Source of the DNA: Microbotryomycetes sp. JL201
Lineage: Eukaryota > Basidiomycota > Microbotryomycetes
Direction: 5' to 3'
Assembly (NCBI GenBank): GCA_033819885.1
Contig: JAQYUZ010000040.1
Coordinates: 101,576-165,575 of the forward strand
DNA: 64,000 nt
Shown here: one piece after another, positions 34,633 to 45,482 of the stretch
Position numbering within the stretch: the stretch's first letter is position 1
Layout: each line of letters starts with the position of its first letter
Notes under the pieces: model-generated
The model's input: only the letters and a program-made list of their open reading frames with translations
Told to the model about the DNA's origin: nothing
Database searches by the model: none
Position numbers and translations under genes: made by a program

Positions 34633-35541
34633 ATGTCGTCATCCTCATCGTCATCGTCGTTTGCCCCGGTCGAACCCGGCGCGTCCTTGATCCTTGCATG
34701 GCAGATCAAAGGCAAACGCGTGCTGCTCGTCGGTGGAGGACAAGTCGCCGCAGGTCGATTGTACGCTCTATTGAACGCCAACGCGATCGTTACACTCATT
34801 GCGCCCTCTGCAAATTTGTCCGACGAAGTTCGCCACCGTTTGAACGATCCAAACCTCAAAGACGTAATCGAGTACAAGGATCGCAAGTTTCAAGGTGAAC
34901 AAGATTTGCAAGATGTCGACATGTGTTTGACGGCGATTGACGAACCTGGACTGAGCTCTGAAATCTGTTTCATGTGTCGAGCAAGACGGATTCCGGTCAA
35001 CGTCGCTGACGTTCCACCTGAATGCGATTTTTATTTTGGTTCGATCGTGAGAAGAGGTCCTTTGCAAATCATGGTCTCGACGGGTGGCAAAGGACCTAGG
35101 ATCGCGAATCGAATCAGACGTACGATCGAAGACAGTTTGCCGGACAATGTAGGAGACGCGATAGAGAGCGTCGGCAAATTGAGATCAGAGTTGCGCAAGG
35201 TGGCGAATGGCAAAGACAAGGAGACGATTGACAGGCGAATGGATTGGATGATAAGGGTTTGCGACAAGTGGTCTTTGCAACAGCTTGCAGACATGGACGA
35301 TGACATGAGACGTCAAGTGTTGGACGGCTGGGAGGATGGCGTCGCAAAAGGGTTCAACGACATCAATGGTGGTCTCGTGGGCAAAGTCGTCAGCAAGCTC
35401 GGCCTGGACCAGTGTCCTGCTAGACAGGTCCACGATGGTCGTGCGACGAGATGCCCATTCCTGCTTATGAGCACAGGCTTCTTGTTGGGCGCAAGCGCGG
35501 CTGGTGTTGTTGCCGGTGTGCTCGCGCGCAGGTGGAGGTAG
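34633..35541 (+). CDS. MET8: Siroheme synthase MET8 (precorrin-2 dehydrogenase/ferrochelatase) with C-terminal hydrophobic tail
   Basis: A single exon encodes about 302 residues. After a Ser run, SLILAWQIKGKRVLLVGGGQVAAGRLYAL is the Rossmann NAD-binding start. CLTAIDEPGLSSEICFMCRA, VNVADVPPECDFYFGSIV and RRGPLQIMVSTGGKGPRIAN are hallmark Met8 segments. The helical C-terminal domain includes RMDWMIRVCDKWSLQQLADMD. The enzyme oxidises precorrin-2 and inserts iron to give siroheme, the cofactor of sulfite reductase. An odd feature is the end FLLGASAAGVVAGVLARRW, a hydrophobic tail that could anchor it in a membrane. It is one of the few intronless genes here. Confidence 0.92.
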   Translation: MSSSSSSSSFAPVEPGASLILAWQIKGKRVLLVGGGQVAAGRLYALLNANAIVTLIAPSANLSDEVRHRLNDPNLKDVIEYKDRKFQGEQDLQDVDMCLTAIDEPGLSSEICFMCRARRIPVNVADVPPECDFYFGSIVRRGPLQIMVSTGGKGPRIANRIRRTIEDSLPDNVGDAIESVGKLRSELRKVANGKDKETIDRRMDWMIRVCDKWSLQQLADMDDDMRRQVLDGWEDGVAKGFNDINGGLVGKVVSKLGLDQCPARQVHDGRATRCPFLLMSTGFLLGASAAGVVAGVLARRWR

Positions 35542-35791
35542 CATTTCGTGCAATTTGAGCAGACTGTCTCAAAGGGACTTATGAAACAAGAAAGTATTGC
35601 ATGCTGGTATCTCTTTGGACTTGAGCGATAGTAGATGCGGCTGCCCTGCCGAATCGCAGCTTCTTCCGCTTGCTCCGTCTCCTCTTACCCCGTCGCCTTG
35701 GCCTAGAAAGCGACGATTGCGAGGTTGCACTTGCTTCGTGCATCTTGTGTGTCTGCAGCCGCCACGCTCGCCAGCTTGCTGCACTTTGACC

Positions 35792-36563
35792 ATGCTCGGT
35801 CTCAAAGCCACGATGGTGCGTGCATCTGTCAACAAGCAACCGCCGTCAGCCCACTGCAAGCTCATTCTGCTCTTCTACGCTTGATTTGTTGCTATAGGCC
35901 ATCATTGACAACTCTGGCGCGCTCGTCGCAGAGTGCGTCAACGTTCTCAAGACAAAGACCGGCCACGGCATGGCTCGGATAGGTATGTCGACAAATTCTA
36001 CTTTTCTTTTGCCCTGTACCCGTGATCTCCCCCGACTGTGCCGAGTGTCACTCCTCTGCGTTTGAGCCCTTTTTCCCCGAGCGGCTTCGTTCTCGCCGCG
36101 CGCCAGAATCCGAGGGGCCCGAGCTTACCATTCGTCTGTCTCCGTCTCTCCCTCTCTCTCCCCTTCTTGACGTGCTTAGGAGACGAAATCGTCGTCGTTG
36201 TCAAACGAGCAAGACCTCAAGCGACGACAGGAGCTGCTGCATCCGCATCCTCAAACGCTCAAAAAGTTCGGCGTGGCGACGTCAGAAGAGCTGTCGTCGT
36301 TAGGACAAAGTACCCTACCCGCAGACCGGACGGCAGGTACATCAGGTTTGACGACAACGCGGCAGTCTTGATCAACAACAAGAAGGAAATGATCGGAAAC
36401 AGGATCGGAAGCGTCGTCGCGGCAGAACTCAGGTCGAGAGGTTGGGGAAAGATTGTGTCTTTGGGCGAGTCTGGCTGTTCTACTGCCTGATCACATTGGA
36501 CATCGGGACTTGACGGCTGACTCGTTCCATCAACTTTTCGGTGCAGCTCCAAAGGTCGTGTGA
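35792..36563 (+). CDS. Mitochondrial large-subunit ribosomal protein uL14m
   Basis: Exons are 35792-35815, 35898-35982, 36180-36474 and 36547-36563. The protein begins [26 protein letters not shown], the L14 start, and contains [42 protein letters not shown] and [13 protein letters not shown]. The last 17-nt exon gives APKVV and a stop, matching the usual L14 ending KIVSLAPxV; this requires a GC donor (GCGAGT at 36475). Without it the frame runs to a spurious ESGCSTA ending. An insert of about 15 residues ([15 protein letters not shown]) is present. It is a core protein of the mitoribosomal large subunit. Confidence 0.9.
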
Positions 36564-36667
36564 TGCGGAACGGCTGCTATGGTAGATCGAGATCCTCGTG
36601 TTGTACAACCTAATGCCATTCCAGTCTGATTCATCCCAATTTACGTTCCATCTGACGCGAAATTCGT

Positions 36668-39600
36668 TTACAATTCCTCTTCGCCCCAGTGTTCAAAGTC
36701 AATTTTTGGCATCTTTGCGTCAAACAGTCCGGTCGTGAACGACAAGACGATGATGAGCACAATCACGAATCCCATGACAGCTTGCATCGGACCATCCGAG
36801 ACGTCTCTGATTGACACGTCAACTGTGTGAACATACCCAGGCTCGAGCTTGACGTGCAAGATGTAAAGCGTTTGCAACTGAAAATCACGTCGACGAGAGC
36901 GAACAACAGAAACAAGACAATCAGCTTTCGCGCATGAAATGGTCCAGATTGCCTCTGTTCTCACATCTGGATCGTATTTCCATTCACCGTCAGACACTCT
37001 GACAACTAATTTGCCCTGCCTGTGAGCCTTGCCAAATACTCGTCTCGGCAAATGAATTTCAGTCTCTCTCGCTTTCGGTTCAAAAGCAACGACCGGGGGA
37101 CTATCGACCGTCGCTTGCTCTTGTTTGATTCGAGCACCAAATTTCAAAGGTGAAAAAGGGTTGGCGTACCGCAGTTTGTACTTTCTGCGCAAACGAGAGT
37201 AGGATGTCGACAAGGGTGTGCCAGCGACTTTGCACGCAAAGGGTCTCTGTGCAAACCAATACGAGAAGAAAGGGAAGATCAGCTTGACGACAATCAAAAG
37301 TTTTGAGCGCGCTGACGCACGTCAAAGCCATCCAGAGCTCGTGCGCCAATGTTCAACTTGTCCGCTTCGCTATTGGTTACGTCGGAACCTTGTCGCTCGA
37401 CTTCGGACCGACTGAATATGCTGAAATCTTCCGCGTTCCATGCGTCTCCAAACTCGTGCTCGTTCAGCGGATTATAGTGCCACAAACTAGGAGCCAATAT
37501 TTCGAGTATCAGCACAGACCGAACAAATCAGGTACGACGGCTTGGACCAACTTGTAGGAAACGAGGTTTTGCTCAAGTGCGCTGCAGATCGAGTCCATCA
37601 TGCGCTCTTGCCACGTGTAGTCGCCAGTCTCGAAAGCCTTCTTTCCGTTCAAATCAAAAGGCACTCCCGTTTCGCCGAGCACGATAGGCACCTCGCCTAT
37701 CTTGCGATATGCGGCCTGCACTATGTTACGGATCTGCTTCTTGTAGCTGAGAGGGTGCGAGTCAGGCGATTGTGACCGTCGAGTCTTTCATGCAACGTCA
37801 ACAGCATCTCACTTTTTCGTAAGGCCCCAAGGACCAAAATACAAGGCCTTGAGCAGGAACATGCCCTGCGTGTATCCATGCAATTAGAAGCGTGCCTTGT
37901 GCGACTCATGCTTGTTGCACTCACTCTCGATAGGCCTTGGACGTTGGCAGACATGTGACCGAGCGACTTGCTGAACAACGCTTGCAAGTCATACCAGTGA
38001 GGCGCGAAGACCAAGTTGCCTGGCCGTTCAGAGATTGGCCACGAAGGCGCAAACTGTACGTACAAATCCTACATCAGCTGAACAACAAGCTGCTGTGTAC
38101 AAGTGGGGTCGGGCTGACCTCATTCGGAATCGGCTCGATGAAGGCATTCCAATCTTGTCTGACCATTTGCATCCTCTCGCTGAACGCTCTGCAAAATGGC
38201 CAGTAAAAATCGCTATGGAGAAAGGAATGGGTCAAAATTCTCGCAATTTCACGCCAGGCTGTGCTCATCATTGCGCTTGCCTGTACCACTCGACTTGCTT
38301 GCCCGTCTGCGGATTTCGCTTGAAGTACTCGTTTCTGAGTGAGACAGCTTCACCAAAGTCTCCCTTGCTTTGTTGCCATTCCCAAAGACCGTGTTGCTTC
38401 CAAATACATTCCATGTCTTGCTGCCAAGCGGTCCGGCCGTTCGGCGGAGACAGAAGAACTTGGTGAGTAACAGCCTGTTCAGGAAGGAAAGCTGCACATA
38501 AGCAATTTCAATTCGGCGCGAGCGAGCAAGACGAGACGAACCGTGACAGGAAACCGCGGACCATAGTGATCTATCAACACTGGATGGCCAGAACCAAGGG
38601 CCCACCTGGTTTGGTTATCAATGAGCACGTCACTTCGAGGGCGATCGGCACAATCTCACGATTGTAGAGCTGTTGGGAAGTACCCAATAGCTAGGTCCGT
38701 GTTGAAATTGAAACCGTAAGGTGATAGGAGATCAATATAACCTCGATGCGGTTCGTTCATGACCTGTCGCGACCAAGGTGAGCAGGTGTTCGTCATATTT
38801 CTAGCAGATCCCGACCTCACTTCAAAACCGATGACGGCGTCGCAATCTCGCAGGTGTGTTGCCAGAGCTTCAAAAGCTCCAATCATTGATTGTTGCAAGA
38901 ACTGTTGAAGCCCGACCTGCTCTCCGTCTTGCGCTCCTCGACCCCAATCGCCTTTGTGTAAACTTCTCGCGACGGTGCGCTTGGGTGCAAAAGTATCACC
39001 TGCCCAGAACACAGTTGCCATCGTTGCCGCCGCTAATTTTGTGTATCCGCTCGGCCACACCTTCGGTGGAGGGTCATGCGGCTCCAAGTGTAAGTTGTGT
39101 GCGTGTGCGGCACCTGTAGCTTTGAGGTTTCGAATATCGAATCCTGCCAGCTCTAGCGTCCATGTCGGCGCGCCCGAACCTCCGGTGTGCCGCGACCAGA
39201 CGTCTTGGTGGGGGTCGACATAGCACACGATACCGTATTTTGGAAATAGTGATACGAGATCGCGCAAATACTGCATGTAATCGGTATCGTAGATGCCGCT
39301 GCGAACGAAAGTCATTGTGGCGTCGGCGATCATCCGGAGGGGCATACAGCACTCACGGCCCTTCGTGTTCAAGAGCTTCCCAGCACACAACTAGCCTAAT
39401 GAAGGTAAGTCCCCAATGTCGTAGACGTGACAAGTGCTCGTGTCTAGACGACGCGCAGAGACAAAGATACGGTCAGCGTTTTGATTTGGGTTGTGGACTA
39501 TTTCACGATTCAAGACTGACGCATGGTCTAGCGGAAACGGCCTGTCTATAAAGCTCACGTGCTCGTGATCAAAGAAACCTTCGCTGAGGTGGGTGAACCC

Positions 39601-39942
39601 GTTCGGTTTCGATGGCAGCTTGTTGAGGCCCGAGAGCGACACGCCTCGCAGCAAGACTGATCGTCCGTACCTGTCCTGCAGGTAGCGCGACTCTGCGAGG
39701 TTGACGACATCTGCACGCTCGAACGAACACGCGCATGCGCCAGAGCTGCCGACTGTGTACGATTGTGGCAGCGACGGATGCTCGTGTATGGCATTTGCAG
39801 CGTGAGCAGCCGTCATGCCGTGTGGTTCAAGGTCTTGAATCGATGGCCAGGGTGCCGAGTATGCGCGTATATGAGGTGTGGATGACAAGTAACAGAGCTG
39901 TTTCGTTCGTGCCAGCGCTGCGCACGTGCTCGTCATCATCAT
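36668..39942 (-). CDS. GH5_12-type glucosidase (steryl-glucosidase/endoglycoceramidase-related), membrane-anchored
   Basis: About ten exons. The protein has DRYGRSVLLRGVSLSGLNKLP, RLRHWGLTFIRLVVCWEALEHEGPG split by introns, FPKYGIVCYVDPHQDVWSRHTGGSGAP, the acid/base VMNEPHRGYIDL (near 38755) and the nucleophile VLGETGVPFDL (near 37670). The C-terminal beta domain ends in a hydrophobic segment AVMGFVIVLIIVLSFTTGLFDA. This layout is that of fungal EGCrP-like enzymes, which cleave ergosteryl-beta-glucoside or glucosylceramide; which of the two cannot be told from sequence by eye. The start at 39942 is the first ATG of the open exon. It is transcribed in tandem after the CHY zinc-finger gene. Confidence 0.88.
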
Positions 39943-40068
39943 CGTGAAGATTATGGGCTGAACCTGCTGAAATATGCATCGTTGCAGAATCTGTTCATCT
40001 GCAGCATGGATTAGACTTGTTACAACAATGTCAGAGTGGCAGAATGAAGCACCCGGCCGCCTCGGAAT

Positions 40069-40740
40069 CTATCCAAGCTGCTCCAAGAAAGCGTCAATGT
40101 CGCTCGTGTCAATCTGCTTTTGCCGATCGTCTTTGACCATTCTGCGAAAGCAGGGTGTGCGACAGTGAGCATCGCACGAAACGGTCGAACTACCGGTTGG
40201 GCGCCAGGGTACCGTACCTAGAGTCCACGCGGAGGTCCTCTGACTCGAATCCGACGACCTGATGGGGTATTTTGGCTTCAATGACCTGTACATGATGTCA
40301 ATAGCTTTTTAGTCCAGTTCTTGCGCGTTTGCCACCGATGGGCAGCTTGAGGTGCTCACAAAGTGATTGTCACAGTGCGGACAGTATTCGTCGGAATCTT
40401 CAAACGTTGTCATGTCTTTTCGGAAAGCCTTCTTGCACTTTTTGCACAGAAAGACCATCTCGTTTGTCTTTGCGAGAGGATGATCCGATTGCTCCGCGTG
40501 ACACTCTGAGCACTGCACGATTTGAGCACGCACGAGTCAGCCCTCTCGTTCTGCACAGCCTCGAAATCTGTTTCCGTTTCAGGTGGGCACGCCAAGACTT
40601 GCATCGAACCATTTTTTGCAGCATTGGGCGCGAATTGCAGCTTGGACATTGAGAATGTGCTTGCCTGAACCATGTTCGAAGGTCAGATAGGCCAGGAATG
40701 GGCATGCCGCTCTGAGTGGTTGTGCGAGTGACATACACAT
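40069..40740 (-). CDS. CHY zinc-finger protein
   Basis: Five exons: 40740-40737, 40664-40603, 40512-40360, 40285-40218 and 40141-40069. The first coding exon is only ATGT, ended by a perfect GTATGT donor; splicing gives MCKHILNVQAAIRAQCCKKW, the family's N-terminus as I recall it. A GCAAGT donor at 40602 then restores WFDCSECHAEQSDHPL. Further Cys pairs are CKKCKKAFRKD and CPHCDNHFVIEAK. The product is about 119 residues with a zinc-binding fold; relatives include Hot13-type proteins, but its role is not established. The acidic helix DTSDIDAFLEQLG forms the end. It is divergent from ERG26. Confidence 0.85.
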
Positions 40741-41112
40741 GGTTGTCTAGAGGGTTGCGACGACACGAACGCGTCGCGTCGCCCGGGCCTCACGAGATTG
40801 ACAAACGGCAACAGTTGACGACAGGGCCTTGCTGATATTATCCTTGAGAGTTGAGTTATCGGATCAGGCTTGTCGAGGTGTTTCGATGGAAGGTTTTGGT
40901 AGCGGTAATGAACGCAGAATCGCCGACCGGCCCTTTCGACTTCACTTCGCTTGGCAACCCCACTCCCAGTCCATATACAAACGGGACGACATCGTGTTTG
41001 CTGGCTTTGTGGACCTCTCTCGACAGCAAGCAATCTCAATCAGTCCGCGCATCTCGGTCTGGCGTGGTTGATTCAACGGGTGCGCTGAGCGCACTCGTCT
41101 TAACCGCAAGGC
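40741..41112. promoter_or_regulatory. Divergent intergenic region CHY gene / ERG26
   Basis: About 370 bases between divergent starts. ORFs crossing it on the minus strand have no protein signal and are better explained as chance. Confidence 0.4.
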
Positions 41113-42510
41113 ATGACCTCTGGCGCGGCAACAGAGAGCTTTGCAGTAATTGGGGGCGAAGGTTTTCTCGGACAGCACCTCGTTGCCGGCTTGCAGCAGG
41201 CTTATCCGGAGCACCAGGTTTCCTCGCTCGGACTCACGCAGCGCACTTTTACGCCAGGCTACAGATTCTTCAGAACAGATATCACGGATGAACAGTCTGT
41301 AACAGAATCTTTGAAGCTGTCGGGGGCAACGACCATCTTTCACACGGCTTCGTCGCACGGAGACGCTTCGGCAGAGACTTGTCGCAGCATCAACGTCAAA
41401 GGCACCCAACACATCGTCGCAGCATGTCAACAGATAGGAATCAAGAAACTAGTCTTCACTAGCACAGTCACGATTGCTCTTGGTGAAGGCGAAAGTCTCA
41501 CCAACATTGACGAGCGATTGCCACCAAAGGAAGACAATAGCAACCCTTACGTGTCGACGAAAGTGAGCGCACCGCCCTTACAGTGCGAGTCGATGAGCTG
41601 AAAATTGCCTTCTGTTGCATGCAGGCTATCGCCGAGCGGATAGTGCTCGATGCCAACGGCCAACATGGCTTGCTCACGTGTTCTATCAGACCAGGTGCCA
41701 TCATCGGGTCAGTAGCGAAATGAAAATTGATATTCAGCCGCCAAGCATCTCTGATTATTCCTCTTTAGACCGGGCGAACGTCAGGTCATTCCAGGATTCA
41801 TCAGCGTCCTCAAATCACGCCAGACTACCGTCCAGATGGGCGACAACACCAACCTTTTTGACTTTGTGCATGTCAAAGATGTTGTGAATGCTCACATCTT
41901 GGCCGCTGAAAGATTGGACAAACCGCCTGTACCCGCAAATGCGTTTGACGTGCGATTACCGCCGATACAGGCGGCAGTCGTCAACCGTCACCCACCGACT
42001 TCGAAGACTTCCGACCAGTCGCCTCCTTTTTCATCTTCATCGGATCCACCGCTACATGCTCACAGGACTCGATTCAATCAATTCTCTGCAATCGATAACT
42101 CGACCAGTCCAGGCGTTGCAGGCCAAGTCTTTATTATCGGTGGTGGCGAGCCTATTCCCTTCTGGACATTTGCGCGGGCAGTTTGGTTCGAGTACAATGG
42201 GCACGTTCCTTTCTTCACCTTGCGATTGCCAGCATCGGCGGGTATGGCAATCGCACAAGTCGCCGAGTGGTACGCTGCTATCGTTGGTATTCCGAAAGAG
42301 AAGCTAGGTATCTCAAAGGGTAGGATGCAATACGTCCTAGGTCACCTTTACTTTGATTTGGAAAAGGCATGTGCAAATGCTGAAAACCAACGTACCGACT
42401 GAAGCTAATCCAAGCAATGGCAACGACAGGCAAGACGCGTGCTGGGCTACGAGCCGCAATACTCGGTCATTGATGGTATTCGAGACTCAATCAAGGTGAG
42501 CGAGCTATAG
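41113..42510 (+). CDS. ERG26: Sterol-4-alpha-carboxylate 3-dehydrogenase, decarboxylating
   Basis: Exons are 41113-41562, 41625-41707, 41769-42366 and 42430-42510. The Rossmann motif is FAVIGGEGFLGQHLV. The short-chain dehydrogenase site is NPYVSTK followed by AIAE, the YxxxK being split by the first intron. FDFVHVKDVVNAHILAAERL is typical of 3-beta-HSD family enzymes. A GC donor (AAG|GCATGT at 42367) restores DLEKARRVLGYEPQYSV. An insert of about 40 residues (HPPTSKTSDQSPPFSSSSDP) interrupts the domain. Reaction: NAD-dependent oxidative decarboxylation at sterol C4 in ergosterol synthesis at the ER. The final codons may instead be spliced further (GTGAGC at 42496), which would change only the last few residues. 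Confidence 0.9.
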
Positions 42511-43594
42511 TTACAAGCCGAGCGATGCAACTGAGGGAGAGTCTCGCAGTGGATCAAACAAGAAGAGGCGAAACACAGAAAGTGACGCGCTTGTACAGTA
42601 GAGCTTAACAACGTATGAGATCGCAGACCACATGATACCCTCTTGCTCGCGGAATGGTGTAGCAGTCAGGAATATCTGGCGGACTCCCACCACATTTCAA
42701 ACTTTGGCAAGACATTCTGAACCACAATGTCAAGTCCATGGCATAGTCACGACGATCCAGAACGCACAGCTCCTGTTTCTACCTCGATGAGCTGGTGTGC
42801 TGTCGTCGGTATTCTACATAAAAAACACGTCAGCGATACATTTGAATCACGGCGGCAACGAAGCGTTGTAGTATTGGACATCAGCGGGTTGAAATTGTTA
42901 TCTGTTCATTCAACCAAGAAGTCTCTGCATACGATCTTTCTTCCAACCGAGCAGTTGCGGCACGTCCAAAGCGCGCGAAACTGCTTTTTTTTTGGGTTTG
43001 GAATGAAGCGTGTACACAGAGCCCTTCTTTCGAGAGTCAAGAATCAGACGATGACGGCTCTTAGGTGTCTTTGATAGATATCTTGCATCGTCTGTCTGGT
43101 GTAATTGAGGTAAAAGGACGACTGACACGTGGCAAAATCCTGCAGCAAACGACAATCAATAGTCGATGAAGGAGAAAGAAGGTCGAGAGCCTTTCGTCCT
43201 CATGACCAAACGTTCTGATCGCATTCGGATTCGGAGAAATACAATAGTGCACAGGACGCGTGACTCGAGGAGTCTCGCGGACAAGAGGCGCGACCGGAGA
43301 CGAGCAATGCGATCTGACGCAAAGTTCGGAGTTCTCTTCTCCGCACCGTGGGTCTGCGCTCCGGGCAGCTTGGCCAACATCATCACCATGAACCATGTGA
43401 TAAGCAAGCGAAAATTCTGCACTGACTTCATAATCAGACACTCGCTCTGTCTGTCCTTTTCGATTGCCGCAAGCCCGAACTAAATCTCATTTCACAAGCA
43501 GCTACACAACGTCAAGCTTTGCTTGTGTCTCATATGCACGATTTCATCAGAAGAGAAATAATGATCGTTCCGGGCGACGTCAATGGTCGGATCA
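42511..43594. other. 1.1 kb stretch between ERG26 and ALG3, no certain gene
   Basis: The two flanking genes converge here. A minus-strand frame at 43431-43156 begins with a signal-peptide-like sequence (see separate entry). A second minus-strand frame (43155-42910) is Lys/Arg-rich. Neither matches a family I know. Confidence 0.4.
43156..43431 (-). CDS. Candidate small secreted protein (doubtful)
   Basis: The frame of 91 codons starts MKSVQNFRLLITWFMVMMLAKLPGAQTHG, which looks like a signal peptide, followed by GAEKRTPNF with a possible Kex2-type KR site. The remainder is Arg-rich and not obviously folded. A GTCAGA donor after NFA could start an intron. No homology is recognised, and the frame could be chance. 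Its position alone between two convergent genes does not prove it. Confidence 0.25.
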   Translation of the reverse strand: MKSVQNFRLLITWFMVMMLAKLPGAQTHGAEKRTPNFASDRIARLRSRLLSARLLESRVLCTIVFLRIRMRSERLVMRTKGSRPSFSFIDY

Positions 43595-45363
43595 TTACAT
43601 CTTTTTCCTGTCTACAGAGTCTGCCATTTGTACTCTCCGGTCGAGGAACGTCCTCGGCTCGTCATAATAGACTCCAACCAACATGAACGCGTTGGCAAAC
43701 GTGAGACCCAGACTCGACTCTTGAGTCGAAGGAAACTTTTCCCAGCCAAATTCGACCGCTGCGAAAATGCCAAGTCTGTGGACGTTTGCGGCCCAGAGTC
43801 AGCGACTCTAAGGGAAAGGCTCGCGGGTGAACACGGTCTTCACCTTTGGTAGACGTCGTATGGCGTGTGCCACAAGAGGAAGGCTACTTGATGGGCGTAC
43901 CATGTGTAGAATTGGTAATGCAGTGACCTCGAACACAAGATGCCGACCAGATTTGATGTAAACAAGATGACGCACAAAGCTGGCGCATTCAACAATCAGT
44001 GCCTCGACCCAAGATTGACGGCAAAGTCGCAAACTTACAGTCGGCTGACAATGGCTGGCATAGTGGCGCTTGAAAAGGCTTCGTGATGGCTTCCCGGACC
44101 AGATCGAACACGGGCTTGCCTGACCTATCGCTCCAGCTTGAACCAAAAAAAATCAAAACGATGAGGTGTACGATGAGCAGGAGCCCACTGAGTTCCGGAG
44201 ACTCGAATGCCGCCTGTCCAAGCCATCGCCAATTGACCGTCCATTCCCACAAGAACTCTCTGGAAAAGTTGAAAGATGTACTGAAGTAGGTCGAAAGACC
44301 ACTCGATGATGACGCGAACGGGAGAGCGACCACGAGTTGGACGAGCGCGACCGCGGTCAGGTGGCCAAGCAATTGTATGAAGCCGAGCGAAGTAGTCCAG
44401 ACAAATACGAGACCTGGTAGGAACAAGAGAAGATTCATCTTGACAGAGAGGGCGAGGCTGGAAATATCAATCGCTTGTCAACTCCCAGGTTCGCATCCGA
44501 TTCTCCTCGGGACTTGCGCATAGACTATCGTTCCCGTAAACCATGTCCGCCTTGATGTTCTTGCTGTTGTCCAGATATAGAGTGCGATGTAGAAAAGCAG
44601 CATGGCCACGCAGTCATTGAACATACGAAGCACGTAAAGAGAATGCAGTCGCTTGGAAACGCAAAGCAGGACTAGAGTCCAGGATGGCAGCTGTGCAGCC
44701 TCCGGTGAGATTGACGCGATTTTATTACGGTTACCAACGCCTCACCGTCCCACACCGTCGAAAGATGCCAAAAACCAGAGCCATGGTGGCAACGTAAATC
44801 GCCGCAAAAATGTATTGTGCCGTTCTAAGATCGCGTCCTTTGTCTGTAACAGCGTACAAGGCTGCGTAGATGTACAGGAACCCGGCGGGATAGCTACTCG
44901 TATCGACACTTAGTTATGTGGTCGCTCGCGCCTGCACAACGGCTCACACAATCGGTCCACTGTCTCCATGTATTCTGCTGTAATCGCGTTCACCATTAAG
45001 AAACATGCGCACTTGTTGCATATATGTCGAATAGTCGATCTCCGTGTCTGCGCCAGAAGAATGCACATCAGCAGATCCAATCTTTGAGCTCGGGCCCCTC
45101 GACCACATGGGCCTCCGCTTCCGAGAGGTGCTTGTCGTTCCAAGCGACTCACACTTGACAAATTGAATGATGAACAAGCAAAAGAGTGATTCTGCCACGA
45201 GCAGCAAGAGCGCGACGGTCGAGAACCAGCGCTCATCGGTCAACACGCTCACTGCCGACTTGATAGAGCGCGGTAACGATGTTACAGGCGAGTCTTCATA
45301 CTGCTGCACCTGATCTTTGTCCAAATTCCGGTTTGGAGGCTTGCGAGCGCTTGTTGGTGGCAT
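43595..45363 (-). CDS. ALG3: Dol-P-Man:Man5GlcNAc2-PP-Dol alpha-1,3-mannosyltransferase
   Basis: About seven exons encode a multi-pass ER membrane protein. After a polar N-terminus ([10 protein letters not shown]) comes a helix ([21 protein letters not shown]), then the family motif [14 protein letters not shown], restored by splicing, GDSGPIV joined to [15 protein letters not shown], and [18 protein letters not shown]. The C-terminal part spliced from three frames reads [24 protein letters not shown] and [17 protein letters not shown]. All are hallmarks of Alg3, which adds the first Dol-P-Man-derived mannose in N-glycan assembly. The last exon ends at 43595. An in-frame ATG 33 bases upstream is a possible alternative start. 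Confidence 0.9.
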
Positions 45364-45482
45364 GTCCAGAGCTAGAACTCGCAAACTTGGACGCACTCGT
45401 CCAGCTGATCAACGGAAACAGATGAATGCTGCAGCTGATGATGTTTGCGATGCCAAATTTGAGTTATATCCGCAAACTTCAG

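Noticed and set aside
36475-36563. Canonical GT donor (GTCTGG) four bases inside the uL14m GC donor
   Set aside because: It changes the frame and gives a long non-conserved tail instead of the APKVV ending.
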